Made by a program: the position numbers and the translations under genes. From positions 62,001-126,000 of the forward strand of contig NZ_BMSF01000001.1 of NCBI RefSeq assembly GCF_014649015.1: a stretch of 64,000 bases of DNA. Reading direction: 5' to 3'. Positions 17,593 through 26,334 of this stretch are shown one piece after another; within the stretch, counting starts at the first letter, position 1; each line of letters begins with the position of its first letter. The notes below the pieces were generated by a model. The model was not told the origin of the DNA and ran no database searches. It worked only from the letters and a program-made list of their open reading frames with translations. The DNA comes from Streptomyces narbonensis (GTDB lineage: Bacteria > Actinomycetota > Actinomycetes > Streptomycetales > Streptomycetaceae).

Positions 17593-19698
17593 CTACTGGC
17601 CGTAGACCGGCATGGCGTACAGCCGGCCGCCGCGGGCGATGAAGACGCGGTTCGCGTCGCTCGCCAGCTGGTAGGCGCCCTCGTTCTTCATCTTCGCGAC
17701 GAAGAGGCGCTCGTGGGTCTTCTGGTGGACGACCTGGACGTGGGTGTTGTCGGGTGCGTGGACCCAGACCGTCGTGCCCGCCACGGCCGGGGGGTTGACC
17801 GTGCCGACGCCCGTGCCGTCCAGGACCTCGTACCAGTCCGAGGCGGGGAAGTCGATGTCGAGCAGGGTCTTGTAGCGGTAGACGTGGTAGCCGTCGGCCG
17901 CGATGACGAAGTCACCGTCGACGGCAGGCGTGCTCCAGCCCGGGCCCCCGTCGTTCTTGGCCTCCTCGTCCCACAGGTAGTCGCCGCGGTCGAGGCGGCG
18001 GGCCGTGAGCGTGCGGCCGCCGAGGTAGGCGGTGTTGTCGCCGAGCGCGGGGGCCTGGCCGTCGGTGCCCTGCTCCTTGACCTCCCACTCCGTCTCGCCG
18101 GTCTCCGTGGAGAGTGCGGCGACGCAGCCGTCCCGGCCGTGGATCACGAGCCGCTTCCTGCCCACGGCGGCCTTCGCGGGGCCGAGGTAGGAGCGCGGCG
18201 AGGTCATCGGGCGCGCCCAGGTGGTGGCCAGGGTCCAGGCGTCGACCGCCCGCAGTTCGTTGTCCTTCGACACCAGGAAGACGTGGGTGTCGTCGGCGGC
18301 GAGGAGGTGGTCGACGTCGCTCTGGGTCTGCCAGACGTGCTTGCCGGTGGAGGCGACGAAGGCGTGGGCGACGCCGCTCCCGTCGACGCCCACGACGAGC
18401 CGGCCGGCGACGGAGACGTAACCGGCTGCGGTGTCGATCTCCTTGGCCCGCCACCGCTCCTTGCCCTTCGTGACCGAGAGCGCGAGCAGGCCGCCCGTCT
18501 TCGCCTGCACGACCACCACGTCCCGTACCGGCAAAGGGAGTTCGGTCTCGTCGGAGGCGATGTCGACCGGCCCCCACAGGGGCATCGGGACCTCGCCGTA
18601 GGCCGTGTCGATGATCGAGACGAAGGCCGCCTCCGGGGTCGCCACGGCGGGCGGCACATCGGCGGTCGGTGACTTCTTCACCTCGCCGCGGCTCAGCCAC
18701 CAGGCCCCCGCCCCGCCGCCGGCGCCCAGGACCGCCACGGTCACGGCCGCGCCCGTGAGGAAGCGGCGCCGGGATGGACTCTTCCCGCCGGGCACGGCGG
18801 TCTCCTCGGGGGCCGCCAGGCGCTTCGTGGAGGACTCGCGCCGCTTGATGTCCTCGGCGAGCGGACCCTTGCGCCAGGCGCGGTCGGCGCCCTTCGGCGG
18901 GGCGAAGGCCTGGACGACCTGCGGTGGAGCCGGGCGGAACGCCGGGTCCTTCGCGAGGCACGGGCCGATCAGCTCCTGGAGCTCCGGCGGCACGAGGCTC
19001 AGGTCCGGGGTGCCGTGGACGACCTCGTACTGCACCGCCGACACATGGGCGGCGTCGAAGGCGCGCCGGCCGCTCGCCGCGTACGCGAGGACCGCGCCGA
19101 GCGAGAAGACGTCGGAGGCCGGGCCGACACGCTGCCCGAGGACCTGCTCCGGCGCCCCGTACCCGGGGGTGACGGGGATCTGGCCGGTGGTCGTGAGGGT
19201 GAGCCCGTGCTCGGGGCGGGCGATGCCGAAGTCGATGATGCGCGGGCCGGTCGAGGTGAGCACGATGTTCGCGGGCTTCAGGTCGCGGTGCACGAGCCCC
19301 GCGGCGTGGATGTCGTGGAGCGTGCGGGCGAGGTGGGCGGCGAGGGCGCGGACCGTCGGCACGTCCATCGGTCCGTACGCGCGGACGGCGACGTCCAGCG
19401 TCGGGCCGGCGAGGAACTCGGCGGCGATCCACGGCCGCCCGCCCTCCGTCTGGGCGTCGAGGACCCGGGCCACGCCCTGGCTCGTGACGGCCCGCGCCAT
19501 GTCGGCCTCGCGGACGAAGCGCTGGGCGAGGTGCTGGTCGTGGGCGAGCTCGGGACGGAGGACCTTGACGGCCGCGGGGGCGCCGGAGGAGTCCCGGCCG
19601 ACGTACACCTTGCCCATGCCGCCCTCGCCGAGGACGCCGAGGAGGCGGTACGGGCCGAGCCGGAGCGGGTCGCCGGTGGCAAGGGGCTGCGTGGTCAC
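17593..19698 (-). CDS. Transmembrane Ser/Thr protein kinase with PQQ-like beta-propeller sensor
   Basis: A 701-residue Hanks-type kinase. The cytoplasmic kinase domain (about 15-270) is intact: GEGGMGKVYVG loop, K45 in AAVKVL, D139 in HRDLKPAN, D156 in DFG and GYGAPEQ. After a basic linker (SRRRFLTG) a single membrane span lies near residue 300. The outer C-terminal half has repeated W/G-rich blades (GYVSVAGRLVVGVDG, STGKHVWQTQ, ETGETEWEV), a PQQ/PknD-like propeller expected to bind an external ligand. GTG start with a GGAAAG ribosome binding site. It is the last of three leftward kinase-like genes lying between two type VII-associated modules, so those proteins are candidate targets or signals. 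Confidence 0.88.
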   Translation of the reverse strand: MTTQPLATGDPLRLGPYRLLGVLGEGGMGKVYVGRDSSGAPAAVKVLRPELAHDQHLAQRFVREADMARAVTSQGVARVLDAQTEGGRPWIAAEFLAGPTLDVAVRAYGPMDVPTVRALAAHLARTLHDIHAAGLVHRDLKPANIVLTSTGPRIIDFGIARPEHGLTLTTTGQIPVTPGYGAPEQVLGQRVGPASDVFSLGAVLAYAASGRRAFDAAHVSAVQYEVVHGTPDLSLVPPELQELIGPCLAKDPAFRPAPPQVVQAFAPPKGADRAWRKGPLAEDIKRRESSTKRLAAPEETAVPGGKSPSRRRFLTGAAVTVAVLGAGGGAGAWWLSRGEVKKSPTADVPPAVATPEAAFVSIIDTAYGEVPMPLWGPVDIASDETELPLPVRDVVVVQAKTGGLLALSVTKGKERWRAKEIDTAAGYVSVAGRLVVGVDGSGVAHAFVASTGKHVWQTQSDVDHLLAADDTHVFLVSKDNELRAVDAWTLATTWARPMTSPRSYLGPAKAAVGRKRLVIHGRDGCVAALSTETGETEWEVKEQGTDGQAPALGDNTAYLGGRTLTARRLDRGDYLWDEEAKNDGGPGWSTPAVDGDFVIAADGYHVYRYKTLLDIDFPASDWYEVLDGTGVGTVNPPAVAGTTVWVHAPDNTHVQVVHQKTHERLFVAKMKNEGAYQLASDANRVFIARGGRLYAMPVYGQ

Positions 19699-19745
19699 GA
19701 GGTGCTTTCCGGTTGGTGGAGGTGAGGGGTGGAGGGCGGGCCGGG

Positions 19746-21938
19746 TCAGGCGTAGGGGATGGCCACGACGGTCGACGTTCCCGCGCCGATGATGCGGGCC
19801 CGCTCCTTGTCGACGACGTACCGCGTGGCGTCCGTCGGGAAGACCCAGTCCGAGACGCGGGTCGACAGGTCGACCGCGCTCAGACCGCCGCGGACCGGCG
19901 CGTACGCGTACTTCTTCCCGATGATCGGCCTGTAGTAGAAGCGTGGCGTCACCGGCCGGTCGCCCGGCTTCTCCGCCCAGAACTCGGTGCCTTTCATCGC
20001 GCTGACGGCCACGAGTCCCTGGCCGCTCACGCTCGTGTAGACGAGGCCGTCCGCGAGGGCCGGCACACCATAGGCCATGGGGTCCTTGCCGCTGCCGTAC
20101 TCCCAGGCGACCGCCCCGTCCGTCAGGCGCACGGCGCGGAGACGGTCGCCGCCCGCGTAGACGTGCCGCTCGTCGGCGGAGAGCTGCCCGGGGACGAACC
20201 CGGCGGACTTCTCCAGCGGCAGCCGTCGCTTCCACAGCTGCCGCCCCGTGCGCACGTCCCGCGCCTGGACGAGGAACGAGTCGAGGTCGCCGCTGTTCTT
20301 GCCCAGGATCAGCCGGTCCCCGACGACCTGGGCGAGCCACGGCCTGACCCCGTCCCATTCGTACGGATGCCGCCACGCCTCCTTGCCCGTGCGCAGGTTG
20401 ACGGCGAGCAGGTGCCAGCCGATGTTGTCCAGGTCCGAGTCGCGCTCCCGCTTGCCCAGACGTGAGGCGGTGAAGAGGATGCCGCCGACCGCGGTGAGGA
20501 GCTCCGTGGTCGACCCGTCGATGCCCTTCAGCTCGATCGTCCGGGCCGCCTCCTTGCCGGTGCGGGCAGCGAGCGTACGGATGTTCAGGGCGCCCGGTCC
20601 CTCGAAGGGGCCGTCGGACAGGTAGTAGTTCGCGCCGTCCGTGGTGACCTGGTGGGGGTCCCTGACCGCGGATTCGGCCCAGAGTTCGCCGCCGTCCTTC
20701 GTGTCGACGGCGCGGAAGGAGATCGTCTCCGCGAAACCCACGACATCGGGGCCGGCGAGCAGCGGGGCGATCCTCTCCTCGCGGTCGAGGACGTCGTCCT
20801 GCCACAGCGCGGCGGGAGCGCCGTCGACGGAGGTCGGGGCGGGGACGGCCGTCGGGCCGGTCGGGGTCGGGGTGCCGCCCTTGGCCGAATCGTCGTCCGT
20901 TTCGCGGGAGTTCAGCCACGCCCACACCCCCGCGCCCGCACCCGCGAGGCCCAGGAGCGAGGCGCTGCCCAGGGTGAGGGCGCGGCGGCGGGAGAGCGGG
21001 GTGCTCGGGGCGGTCTCGGCGAACGCGGCTCCCGCCGGGCCCGGCAGGCGGTGCGGCGCGTGGAGCCAGACGTCCGTCGCCCGGCGGGCGATGTCGGCGA
21101 GCACGAGCGGGGGCAGGTGGTCCGCGAACTCGCCGTGCCCGTCGTGGAGATGGGCGGTCAGGTGGGCCGTGGTGGGCCGGGCTGCCGGGTCCTTGGCGAG
21201 GCAGGCCGTCAGCAGTGGCAGCAGCGCCTCCGGTACGCCGGCGAGGTCGGGCTCGGCGTAACGCACGCGGTAGAGAAGGTCGGCCGGGGAGCCCGTACCG
21301 AAGGGGCCGTGGCCGGTGGCGGCGAAGACCAGGACGCCCGCGAGTGCGAACACGTCGCCGGCCGGAGGGTGTTCCTGGCCGCTCGCCTGCTCCGGGGACA
21401 TGAAGGCGGGGGTGCCGGCCGCCGCTCCCGTACGGGTCAGATGGTCGTCGCCGGCCGCGCGGGCGATGCCGAAGTCGATGATCTTCGGGCCGTACGCGGT
21501 GACCAGGACGTTCGAGGGCTTCAGGTCCCGGTGGACCACGTCCGAGGAGTGCAGCTGGGCGAGGGCCCCGGCGAGCGCGGCACCGAGCGCGCGGACGGTC
21601 GGCTCGGGGAGCGGGCCGCCGAGCGCGACGGCGTCGTCGAGCGGCGGTCCGAGGACGTACTCGGTGGCCAGCCACGGGGTCTCGGCGAGCGGGTCGGCGT
21701 CGACGACGGCCGCGCCGTGACGCGCGCCGATGATCCGTGCCGCGTCCGTCTCCAGCCGGAAGCGGGCGCGGAAGGCGGGGTCGGTGGCGAGCCGGGCGTG
21801 CACGGTCTTCAGGGCGACCGTGCGGCCGCTGGGGGTGCGCGCCAGGTAGACCGTGCCCATGCCGCCGGAGCCGAGGCGGGCGAGGAGGCGGTACGTGGCG
21901 ACGGCGGCCGGGTCGTCGTGGGTCAGGGGCGACAGCAT
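19746..21938 (-). CDS. Transmembrane Ser/Thr protein kinase with PQQ-like beta-propeller sensor
   Basis: A 730-residue paralogue of the downstream kinase. The kinase domain (about 15-260) keeps all catalytic landmarks: GSGGMGTVYLA, K44 in VALKTV, D138 in HRDLKPSN, D155 in DFG and the MSPEQA activation-segment end. A single membrane span follows SRRRALTLGSASLLGLAGAG around residue 330. The external half carries W-rich propeller blades (GGELWAESAVRD, LRTGKEAWRHPYEW, DGAVAWEYGSGK). It lies 47 bp before the next kinase gene and 85 bp after the pseudokinase, so the three are probably co-transcribed. Confidence 0.88.
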   Translation of the reverse strand: MLSPLTHDDPAAVATYRLLARLGSGGMGTVYLARTPSGRTVALKTVHARLATDPAFRARFRLETDAARIIGARHGAAVVDADPLAETPWLATEYVLGPPLDDAVALGGPLPEPTVRALGAALAGALAQLHSSDVVHRDLKPSNVLVTAYGPKIIDFGIARAAGDDHLTRTGAAAGTPAFMSPEQASGQEHPPAGDVFALAGVLVFAATGHGPFGTGSPADLLYRVRYAEPDLAGVPEALLPLLTACLAKDPAARPTTAHLTAHLHDGHGEFADHLPPLVLADIARRATDVWLHAPHRLPGPAGAAFAETAPSTPLSRRRALTLGSASLLGLAGAGAGVWAWLNSRETDDDSAKGGTPTPTGPTAVPAPTSVDGAPAALWQDDVLDREERIAPLLAGPDVVGFAETISFRAVDTKDGGELWAESAVRDPHQVTTDGANYYLSDGPFEGPGALNIRTLAARTGKEAARTIELKGIDGSTTELLTAVGGILFTASRLGKRERDSDLDNIGWHLLAVNLRTGKEAWRHPYEWDGVRPWLAQVVGDRLILGKNSGDLDSFLVQARDVRTGRQLWKRRLPLEKSAGFVPGQLSADERHVYAGGDRLRAVRLTDGAVAWEYGSGKDPMAYGVPALADGLVYTSVSGQGLVAVSAMKGTEFWAEKPGDRPVTPRFYYRPIIGKKYAYAPVRGGLSAVDLSTRVSDWVFPTDATRYVVDKERARIIGAGTSTVVAIPYA

Positions 21939-22023
21939 GAGGTCAGGTCCGTCGGATCGAGGGTGAGGGCGGGGCGACCGCCGGGTGGGACGGGGGAGGC
22001 GTACGGGCCTCGGGTGTCGGGTG

Positions 22024-23187
22024 TCAGGCGCGGGCGGGTGTCGCGCGTTCCGCGGGGACCGTCTGTTCCGGCAGTTCGGGGAGTTCGGCCGCGAGCAGTT
22101 CCGCCGACTGGCGGGCGAGCGCGGCGATCACCCGGCCCGGCAGCCAGCCGGGGGTGAGCAGGGCGCCGGCCGAGCTCAGCATCGTGTGGTGCGCGCTCGG
22201 CGGCGCGAGCGAGGCCATCAGGGCCGCGGCGGTGGGGCGGTCGGCCGGGTCGCGGGCAAGGCAGGAGGAGACCACCGGGCGCAGGGCGGGCGGGAGTTCG
22301 TCGCGCTCGGGCACGGTGTGGCCGGTGGCGGCGTACGCGAGGACGGCACCGAGGGCGAAGACGTCGCCCGGCGGCCGGGGCCGGCCGCCGGAGGCCTGCT
22401 CGGGGGCGAGCGCCCCCGGGTCGAGGCCCGGCAGTCCGGTACGCGGCTCGCCGTCGGCCGCGGCGGCCCGTACCGCGCCGTAGCAGCTCAGCCGGGGGCC
22501 GTCGGCGGTGAGCAGGACGGCGGCGGGGGAGACGCCGGCGTGCGTGAGGCCCTGCGCGTGCGCGGCGGCGAGCGCCTCGGCGAGGGCGGCGCCGAGGGCC
22601 CGGACCGTGGCCTCGGGCAGCGGTCCGCCGTGGACGGCGAGGGCCACGGGGAGCGGGAGCGCGGGGACGTACGGGGTCGCGTACCAGAGGGGAGCGGTGG
22701 GGCTGGTGGGTCCGGTCGGGCTGGTGGGGCTGGTGGGGCTGGTGGGGCTGGTGGGTCCGGTGGGGCCCGCGGATCCGGTCGCTCCGGTGGAGCCCGCTGT
22801 TCCGGCCGGTCCCGCTGTTCCGGCCGGTCCCAGGGCTCCCGCCAGTCCCAGGGCTCCCGCCGGTCCCACGGCTCCCGCCGGTCCCGCCGGTTCGGCCACG
22901 TCCGTCACCGGGGCGATCCACGGGCCGAGCAGGTGCCGGGCGGCTGCCGCCTCGGCGGCGAAGCGCGCCGGGTCGGCGCCGGGCAGTGGGGTGCTGAGGA
23001 GGACCGTACGGCCGCCGTCCGAGGTCCGGGCCACGAAGCGGCGGCAGGGGACGGCCGTACCGGGCGGGTCGAGGCGCGTGATCAGCCGGTACGGACCGAT
23101 CCGCCGGTCCGGGGCGGCCGGGCGGTCGGAGGCCGTTCGCACCGCCGGGGTCGTCCCGGATTGTCCTTGCGTGCGCGACCGTTCCAC
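22024..23187 (-). CDS. Pseudokinase with collagen-like insert
   Basis: A 387-residue protein with a Hanks-kinase-like fold that has lost its catalytic residues. The glycine loop is LDPPGTAVPCR and the invariant-Lys strand is TVLLSTP. The HRDLKP loop reads HAGVSP (216-221), and the DFG triad reads CYG (235-237). Structural parts are kept: VRALGAALAEALAAAHAQGL, an APEQASG segment, DVFALGAVLAYAATG and DPADRPTAAAL. Residues ~100-166, where the N-lobe meets the hinge, are replaced by Gly-X-Y triplets such as GPAGTAGPAGTAG followed by repeated SPT units. No membrane span or sensor domain is visible. The GTG start has an AGGGGGA ribosome binding site. As the first gene of the kinase operon it may act as a scaffold or regulator (inference). 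Confidence 0.8.
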   Translation of the reverse strand: MERSRTQGQSGTTPAVRTASDRPAAPDRRIGPYRLITRLDPPGTAVPCRRFVARTSDGGRTVLLSTPLPGADPARFAAEAAAARHLLGPWIAPVTDVAEPAGPAGAVGPAGALGLAGALGPAGTAGPAGTAGSTGATGSAGPTGPTSPTSPTSPTSPTGPTSPTAPLWYATPYVPALPLPVALAVHGGPLPEATVRALGAALAEALAAAHAQGLTHAGVSPAAVLLTADGPRLSCYGAVRAAAADGEPRTGLPGLDPGALAPEQASGGRPRPPGDVFALGAVLAYAATGHTVPERDELPPALRPVVSSCLARDPADRPTAAALMASLAPPSAHHTMLSSAGALLTPGWLPGRVIAALARQSAELLAAELPELPEQTVPAERATPARA

Positions 23188-23490
23188 CGGTGAGTCCCCC
23201 TGTCCGTGCGACGGCCCCGGGGTGGCCCGGGACGGGTCGAGCCTATCGAGGCGGCGGGACGTGGCGGCGGGGCGGGGCCCGGCGGGGTACGGGGCCGGAG
23301 GGCGGCGGGCCCGGAACGTCCGAGGCTGTCCGGGTTGCGAAGGTGAAGACTCGGCCCGGGTGTGCGGCGAAGCATCGTGAAGATCTCGCTCCGCGAGGAA
23401 ATTCCCGGCCGCCACTGCTCGAACACCCGGTCGTGCGACTACGATCGCCGTGATTTCGTGGGCACGGAACTTGCTGAGGCGAAGCCGGAA

Positions 23491-23543
23491 CGATCACGAT
23501 CACGATCACGAACACGATCACGAACACGATCACCACACGATCT
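23491..23543 (+). repeat. ACGATC/GATCAC simple tandem repeat
   Basis: About 50 bp of CGATCACGATCACGAACACGATCAC-type repetition, period 6 with an ACGAACACG variant, just upstream of the module copy 2 WXG-like gene. It lies in the divergent promoter region between the pseudokinase and that gene and may contain regulator sites. The sequence is lower in GC than its surroundings. Confidence 0.6.
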
Positions 23544-23571
23544 CCGGCTCGAACACCGCACGGGGGAGAGC

Positions 23572-23997
23572 ATGTCGTTCGAAGACGAGTGGGCGTCGGT
23601 CCGGTCGGCATCCGCGGAGAGCGTGAACATGCGGCTGAACCAGGTCGCCCCGGAGCCCGGCGGAGGCGGCGGCAACGCCGACCTCAGCGTCGACCAGGAC
23701 AAGCTCGGGGCCATCGGCAGCGCCGCCTACGCGCTGCACGGCCGGCTGGTCAAGGACGGCAACCACGCGCGTACGAACACCACGGAGGCGGCGACGGGCA
23801 TGTCGACCAACGGCTTCCTCACGGGTTCCGCGATGTCGACCGTGCAGGAGACCTGGAGCTCGCAGCTGAACACGCTGCTCGACGCCTGCGCCAACATCTC
23901 CAACCACCTCGACTACAGCGCGGCCTCCCACGCGAAGGAAGAGGAAGACATCCGGGCGGCCATGGCGGCCTCCAAGATCGACGAGTACTTCAAGTAG
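23572..23997 (+). CDS. WXG-like small protein, module copy 2
   Basis: A 141-residue helical protein, paralogue of the one at 14084-14500. It starts MSFEDEWASVRSASAESVNM, has an APEPGGGGGNADLSV glycine hinge, the shared GFLTGSAMSTVQETWSSQLN block and a KIDEYFK end. The ATG follows GGGGGAGAG. The gene is divergent from the pseudokinase and followed after 15 bp by the large module copy 2 gene. Like its paralogue it looks like a helical hairpin helper of a type VII-associated partner; there is no signal peptide. Confidence 0.6.
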   Translation: MSFEDEWASVRSASAESVNMRLNQVAPEPGGGGGNADLSVDQDKLGAIGSAAYALHGRLVKDGNHARTNTTEAATGMSTNGFLTGSAMSTVQETWSSQLNTLLDACANISNHLDYSAASHAKEEEDIRAAMAASKIDEYFK

Positions 23998-24012
23998 GCC
24001 GGGGGCCCAGCT

Positions 24013-26334
24013 GTGTTGACCTACGACAACGTGCACCACGCGCCGCTCGACAAGATGAAGGCGGCGGCCGACGACTGGTCCGCGATGAAGGGCAAGCTGG
24101 ACAAGCTCGCCGACGACGCCCGGACGACGATGGCCGCGAAGGCCAGGGACGACTACTGGCGCGGTGTGAACGCCGAGGTCACGAAGCCGTTCGTGGACAA
24201 GACGGCGAAGGAGTTCGAGGACGCCGCGAAGGCCGCCGACGGCATCCACAAGGTCCTTGAGGACGGCTACAACGCCTTCAAGAAGGCGAAGGACGAGCTC
24301 AGGACGATCGCCGACACCGACGCCCCCGCCAAGGGCTTCCGGGTGAAGCCCGACGGCACCGTCGAGGCCAGGGAGCCGCTCTCCGCCATCAAGGACCCGG
24401 CCGCCCGGCACGACCCCGACTTCCAGGACCTGGTGCGCAAGGAGCGGGCCGACATCCGGGCGATGGAGGAGCGGATCAAGGCGATCCTGGAAGTCTGCAC
24501 CGAGGCCGACGTCGCCTGCTCCAACGCGCTCAAGGCCAACATCACCGGGGACAAGCACAACTTCAGCGGGCCGAAGTACACCAGCCTCGACGCCGAGGAG
24601 GCGCAGCGCGCCGTCGACCTGGCCAAGAAGGGCCGGGACATCTCGCACGAGGAGCTGATGCGCCTCAACGAGCTGCTGAAGGACAACAGCGGCTCCAAGG
24701 AGTTCTCCAGGACCTTCTACGACGGGCTCGGCCCGAAGGGCTCCCTGGAGTTCTTCGGGCAGCTGTCCACGGACACGTACGACTACTCGAAGGTCGACAA
24801 GCAGCGCCTCGCGGACGTCCAGGACCTCCAGCGGAACCTGGGCATGAACCTGGCGACGGCCACGCAGGGCGGCGACGCCTGGACCGACAAGTGGTCCACG
24901 GACATGCGCAAGCTGGGCACCGAGCGCATCCCGCTCGTCAAGTACGACAACAACCCTGCCTTCGGCTACCAGTTGCTCGGCGGCATCATGCGCTACGGCA
25001 ACTACGACCAGAGGTTCCTCGTCCCCATCGCGGAGCACGTCACCCAGCTGCACGCCAAGGACCCGTACCTCTTCGCCAACAGCAAGCCGATGGGCGGCGG
25101 CTGGCTGAAGAACCAGTACAACCCGTCCGGCGTCAACGGCTCGGGCTTCGACCCGATGATCTCGATGCTGGAGGCGCTCGGCCACAGCCCCGAGGCGGCG
25201 AAGGAGTACTTCTCCAAGGAGCCGACCTCGTACAACAAGGACGGCAGCCCCGGCGGGACGGTCGACCTGGACCCGAAGAAGGACGGGAACCAGACCGGTT
25301 ACCTGAACTACTTCCAGAACAAGGACTACGACTTCTTCCCCGACGTCGAGGGCCACAACCCGGACGACCTCACGAAGACCATGGGGTACATGCCGGACGC
25401 CCTCGGCCACGCCCTGGAGGCGGCGACCACGGGCCACGGCTGGGACGACCCGAACCCCCAGCTGCACCGGGACGAGAAGTCCGCCGAGATCATGAAGCAG
25501 GTCATCGACACGTACGGGACGAACACCGAGCTGCGCGAGCAGCACAAGACGCTGATGGACAGCCTGGGCAACATGGGCGCGGCCTACATCGACGACCTGA
25601 ACTACTCGACGTACAACTTCGGCGGCACCGGCGACTCCCTGGGCCGGGACGACCTCTTCCCGGCGAGCAGCGACGGCAGCTCCCGGACCGACTTCGGGGA
25701 GGGCGCGAGCCTCCGGTTCATGAACGCCGTGGCGAGCGACGAGGACGGCTACAAGACGATGTCCGCGGCGCAGCAGGTCTTCGAGGCCAGTGGCATCAAG
25801 GCGCTGGAGGGGGACAAGGACTCCGCCCTCACCTTCGCGCACAACGCCACCAAGGTCCACGGAATCCTCGACGAGTCGCGCGTCTCGCAGATCGCCATCG
25901 ACTTCAAGGACCAGGAAGAGGCCAAGAACCTGGAGCTGGAGAAGCAGGCCGAGTGGCGCAAGTCGGCGGTCAGCGGCAGCGTCGCCGTCGTCGTGGGCGT
26001 CGGTTCTGCCGTGGTCCTCGGCCCCGCCGCCGGGCTCGTGGCGGCGACCGCGGTCCCGCTCGTCATGGAGACCGTGGGCTCCACGGTCAGCACGGGCTAC
26101 GCCGCCGACACCCTGCAGTACCTGAAGGACAACGAGTACAAGAACGACGACGAGGCCGACGGCGCCGTCCTGGACGTGAGCAAGGCGGGCGAGGCCGCCG
26201 CGGCCGTCCCGATCCTGAACCTCGCCGAGACGCACCACATGACGCAGCAGGAGCGGCGGGACCTGATGGCGGCGGTCGAGCACTCCTACGACGCCGGCCG
26301 CCTGGACGTGCAGAACCTGACGAGGAACAAGTGA
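24013..26334 (+). CDS. Large type VII-associated protein (DUF6571-like), module copy 2
   Basis: A 773-residue paralogue of the protein at 14552-16870. It starts at GTG followed by TTG (MLTYDNVHHAPLDKMKAAAD). The N-terminal ~120 residues are helical, with YWRGVNAEVTKPFVDKTAKEF and FVDKTAKEFEDAAKAADG. Shared blocks are GHALEAATTGH, DSLGNMGAAYIDDLN and HGILDESRVSQI. The hydrophobic segment (VSGSVAVVVGVGSAVVLGPA) lies near residues 655-690, and a charged tail ends QNLTRNK. Middle regions diverge more than the ends, which would suit effectors with different targets. No catalytic motif was recognised. Confidence 0.62.
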   Translation: MLTYDNVHHAPLDKMKAAADDWSAMKGKLDKLADDARTTMAAKARDDYWRGVNAEVTKPFVDKTAKEFEDAAKAADGIHKVLEDGYNAFKKAKDELRTIADTDAPAKGFRVKPDGTVEAREPLSAIKDPAARHDPDFQDLVRKERADIRAMEERIKAILEVCTEADVACSNALKANITGDKHNFSGPKYTSLDAEEAQRAVDLAKKGRDISHEELMRLNELLKDNSGSKEFSRTFYDGLGPKGSLEFFGQLSTDTYDYSKVDKQRLADVQDLQRNLGMNLATATQGGDAWTDKWSTDMRKLGTERIPLVKYDNNPAFGYQLLGGIMRYGNYDQRFLVPIAEHVTQLHAKDPYLFANSKPMGGGWLKNQYNPSGVNGSGFDPMISMLEALGHSPEAAKEYFSKEPTSYNKDGSPGGTVDLDPKKDGNQTGYLNYFQNKDYDFFPDVEGHNPDDLTKTMGYMPDALGHALEAATTGHGWDDPNPQLHRDEKSAEIMKQVIDTYGTNTELREQHKTLMDSLGNMGAAYIDDLNYSTYNFGGTGDSLGRDDLFPASSDGSSRTDFGEGASLRFMNAVASDEDGYKTMSAAQQVFEASGIKALEGDKDSALTFAHNATKVHGILDESRVSQIAIDFKDQEEAKNLELEKQAEWRKSAVSGSVAVVVGVGSAVVLGPAAGLVAATAVPLVMETVGSTVSTGYAADTLQYLKDNEYKNDDEADGAVLDVSKAGEAAAAVPILNLAETHHMTQQERRDLMAAVEHSYDAGRLDVQNLTRNK

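Noticed and set aside
18690..18780. SRRRFLTG in the kinase as a Tat signal
   Set aside because: It lies mid-protein between the kinase domain and the membrane span, so it is a positively charged membrane-flanking segment rather than a signal peptide.
23491..23543. GATCAC repeats as a replication-origin-like DnaA or iteron cluster
   Set aside because: The unit is not a DnaA box and there is no rep gene nearby; it is a simple-sequence repeat.
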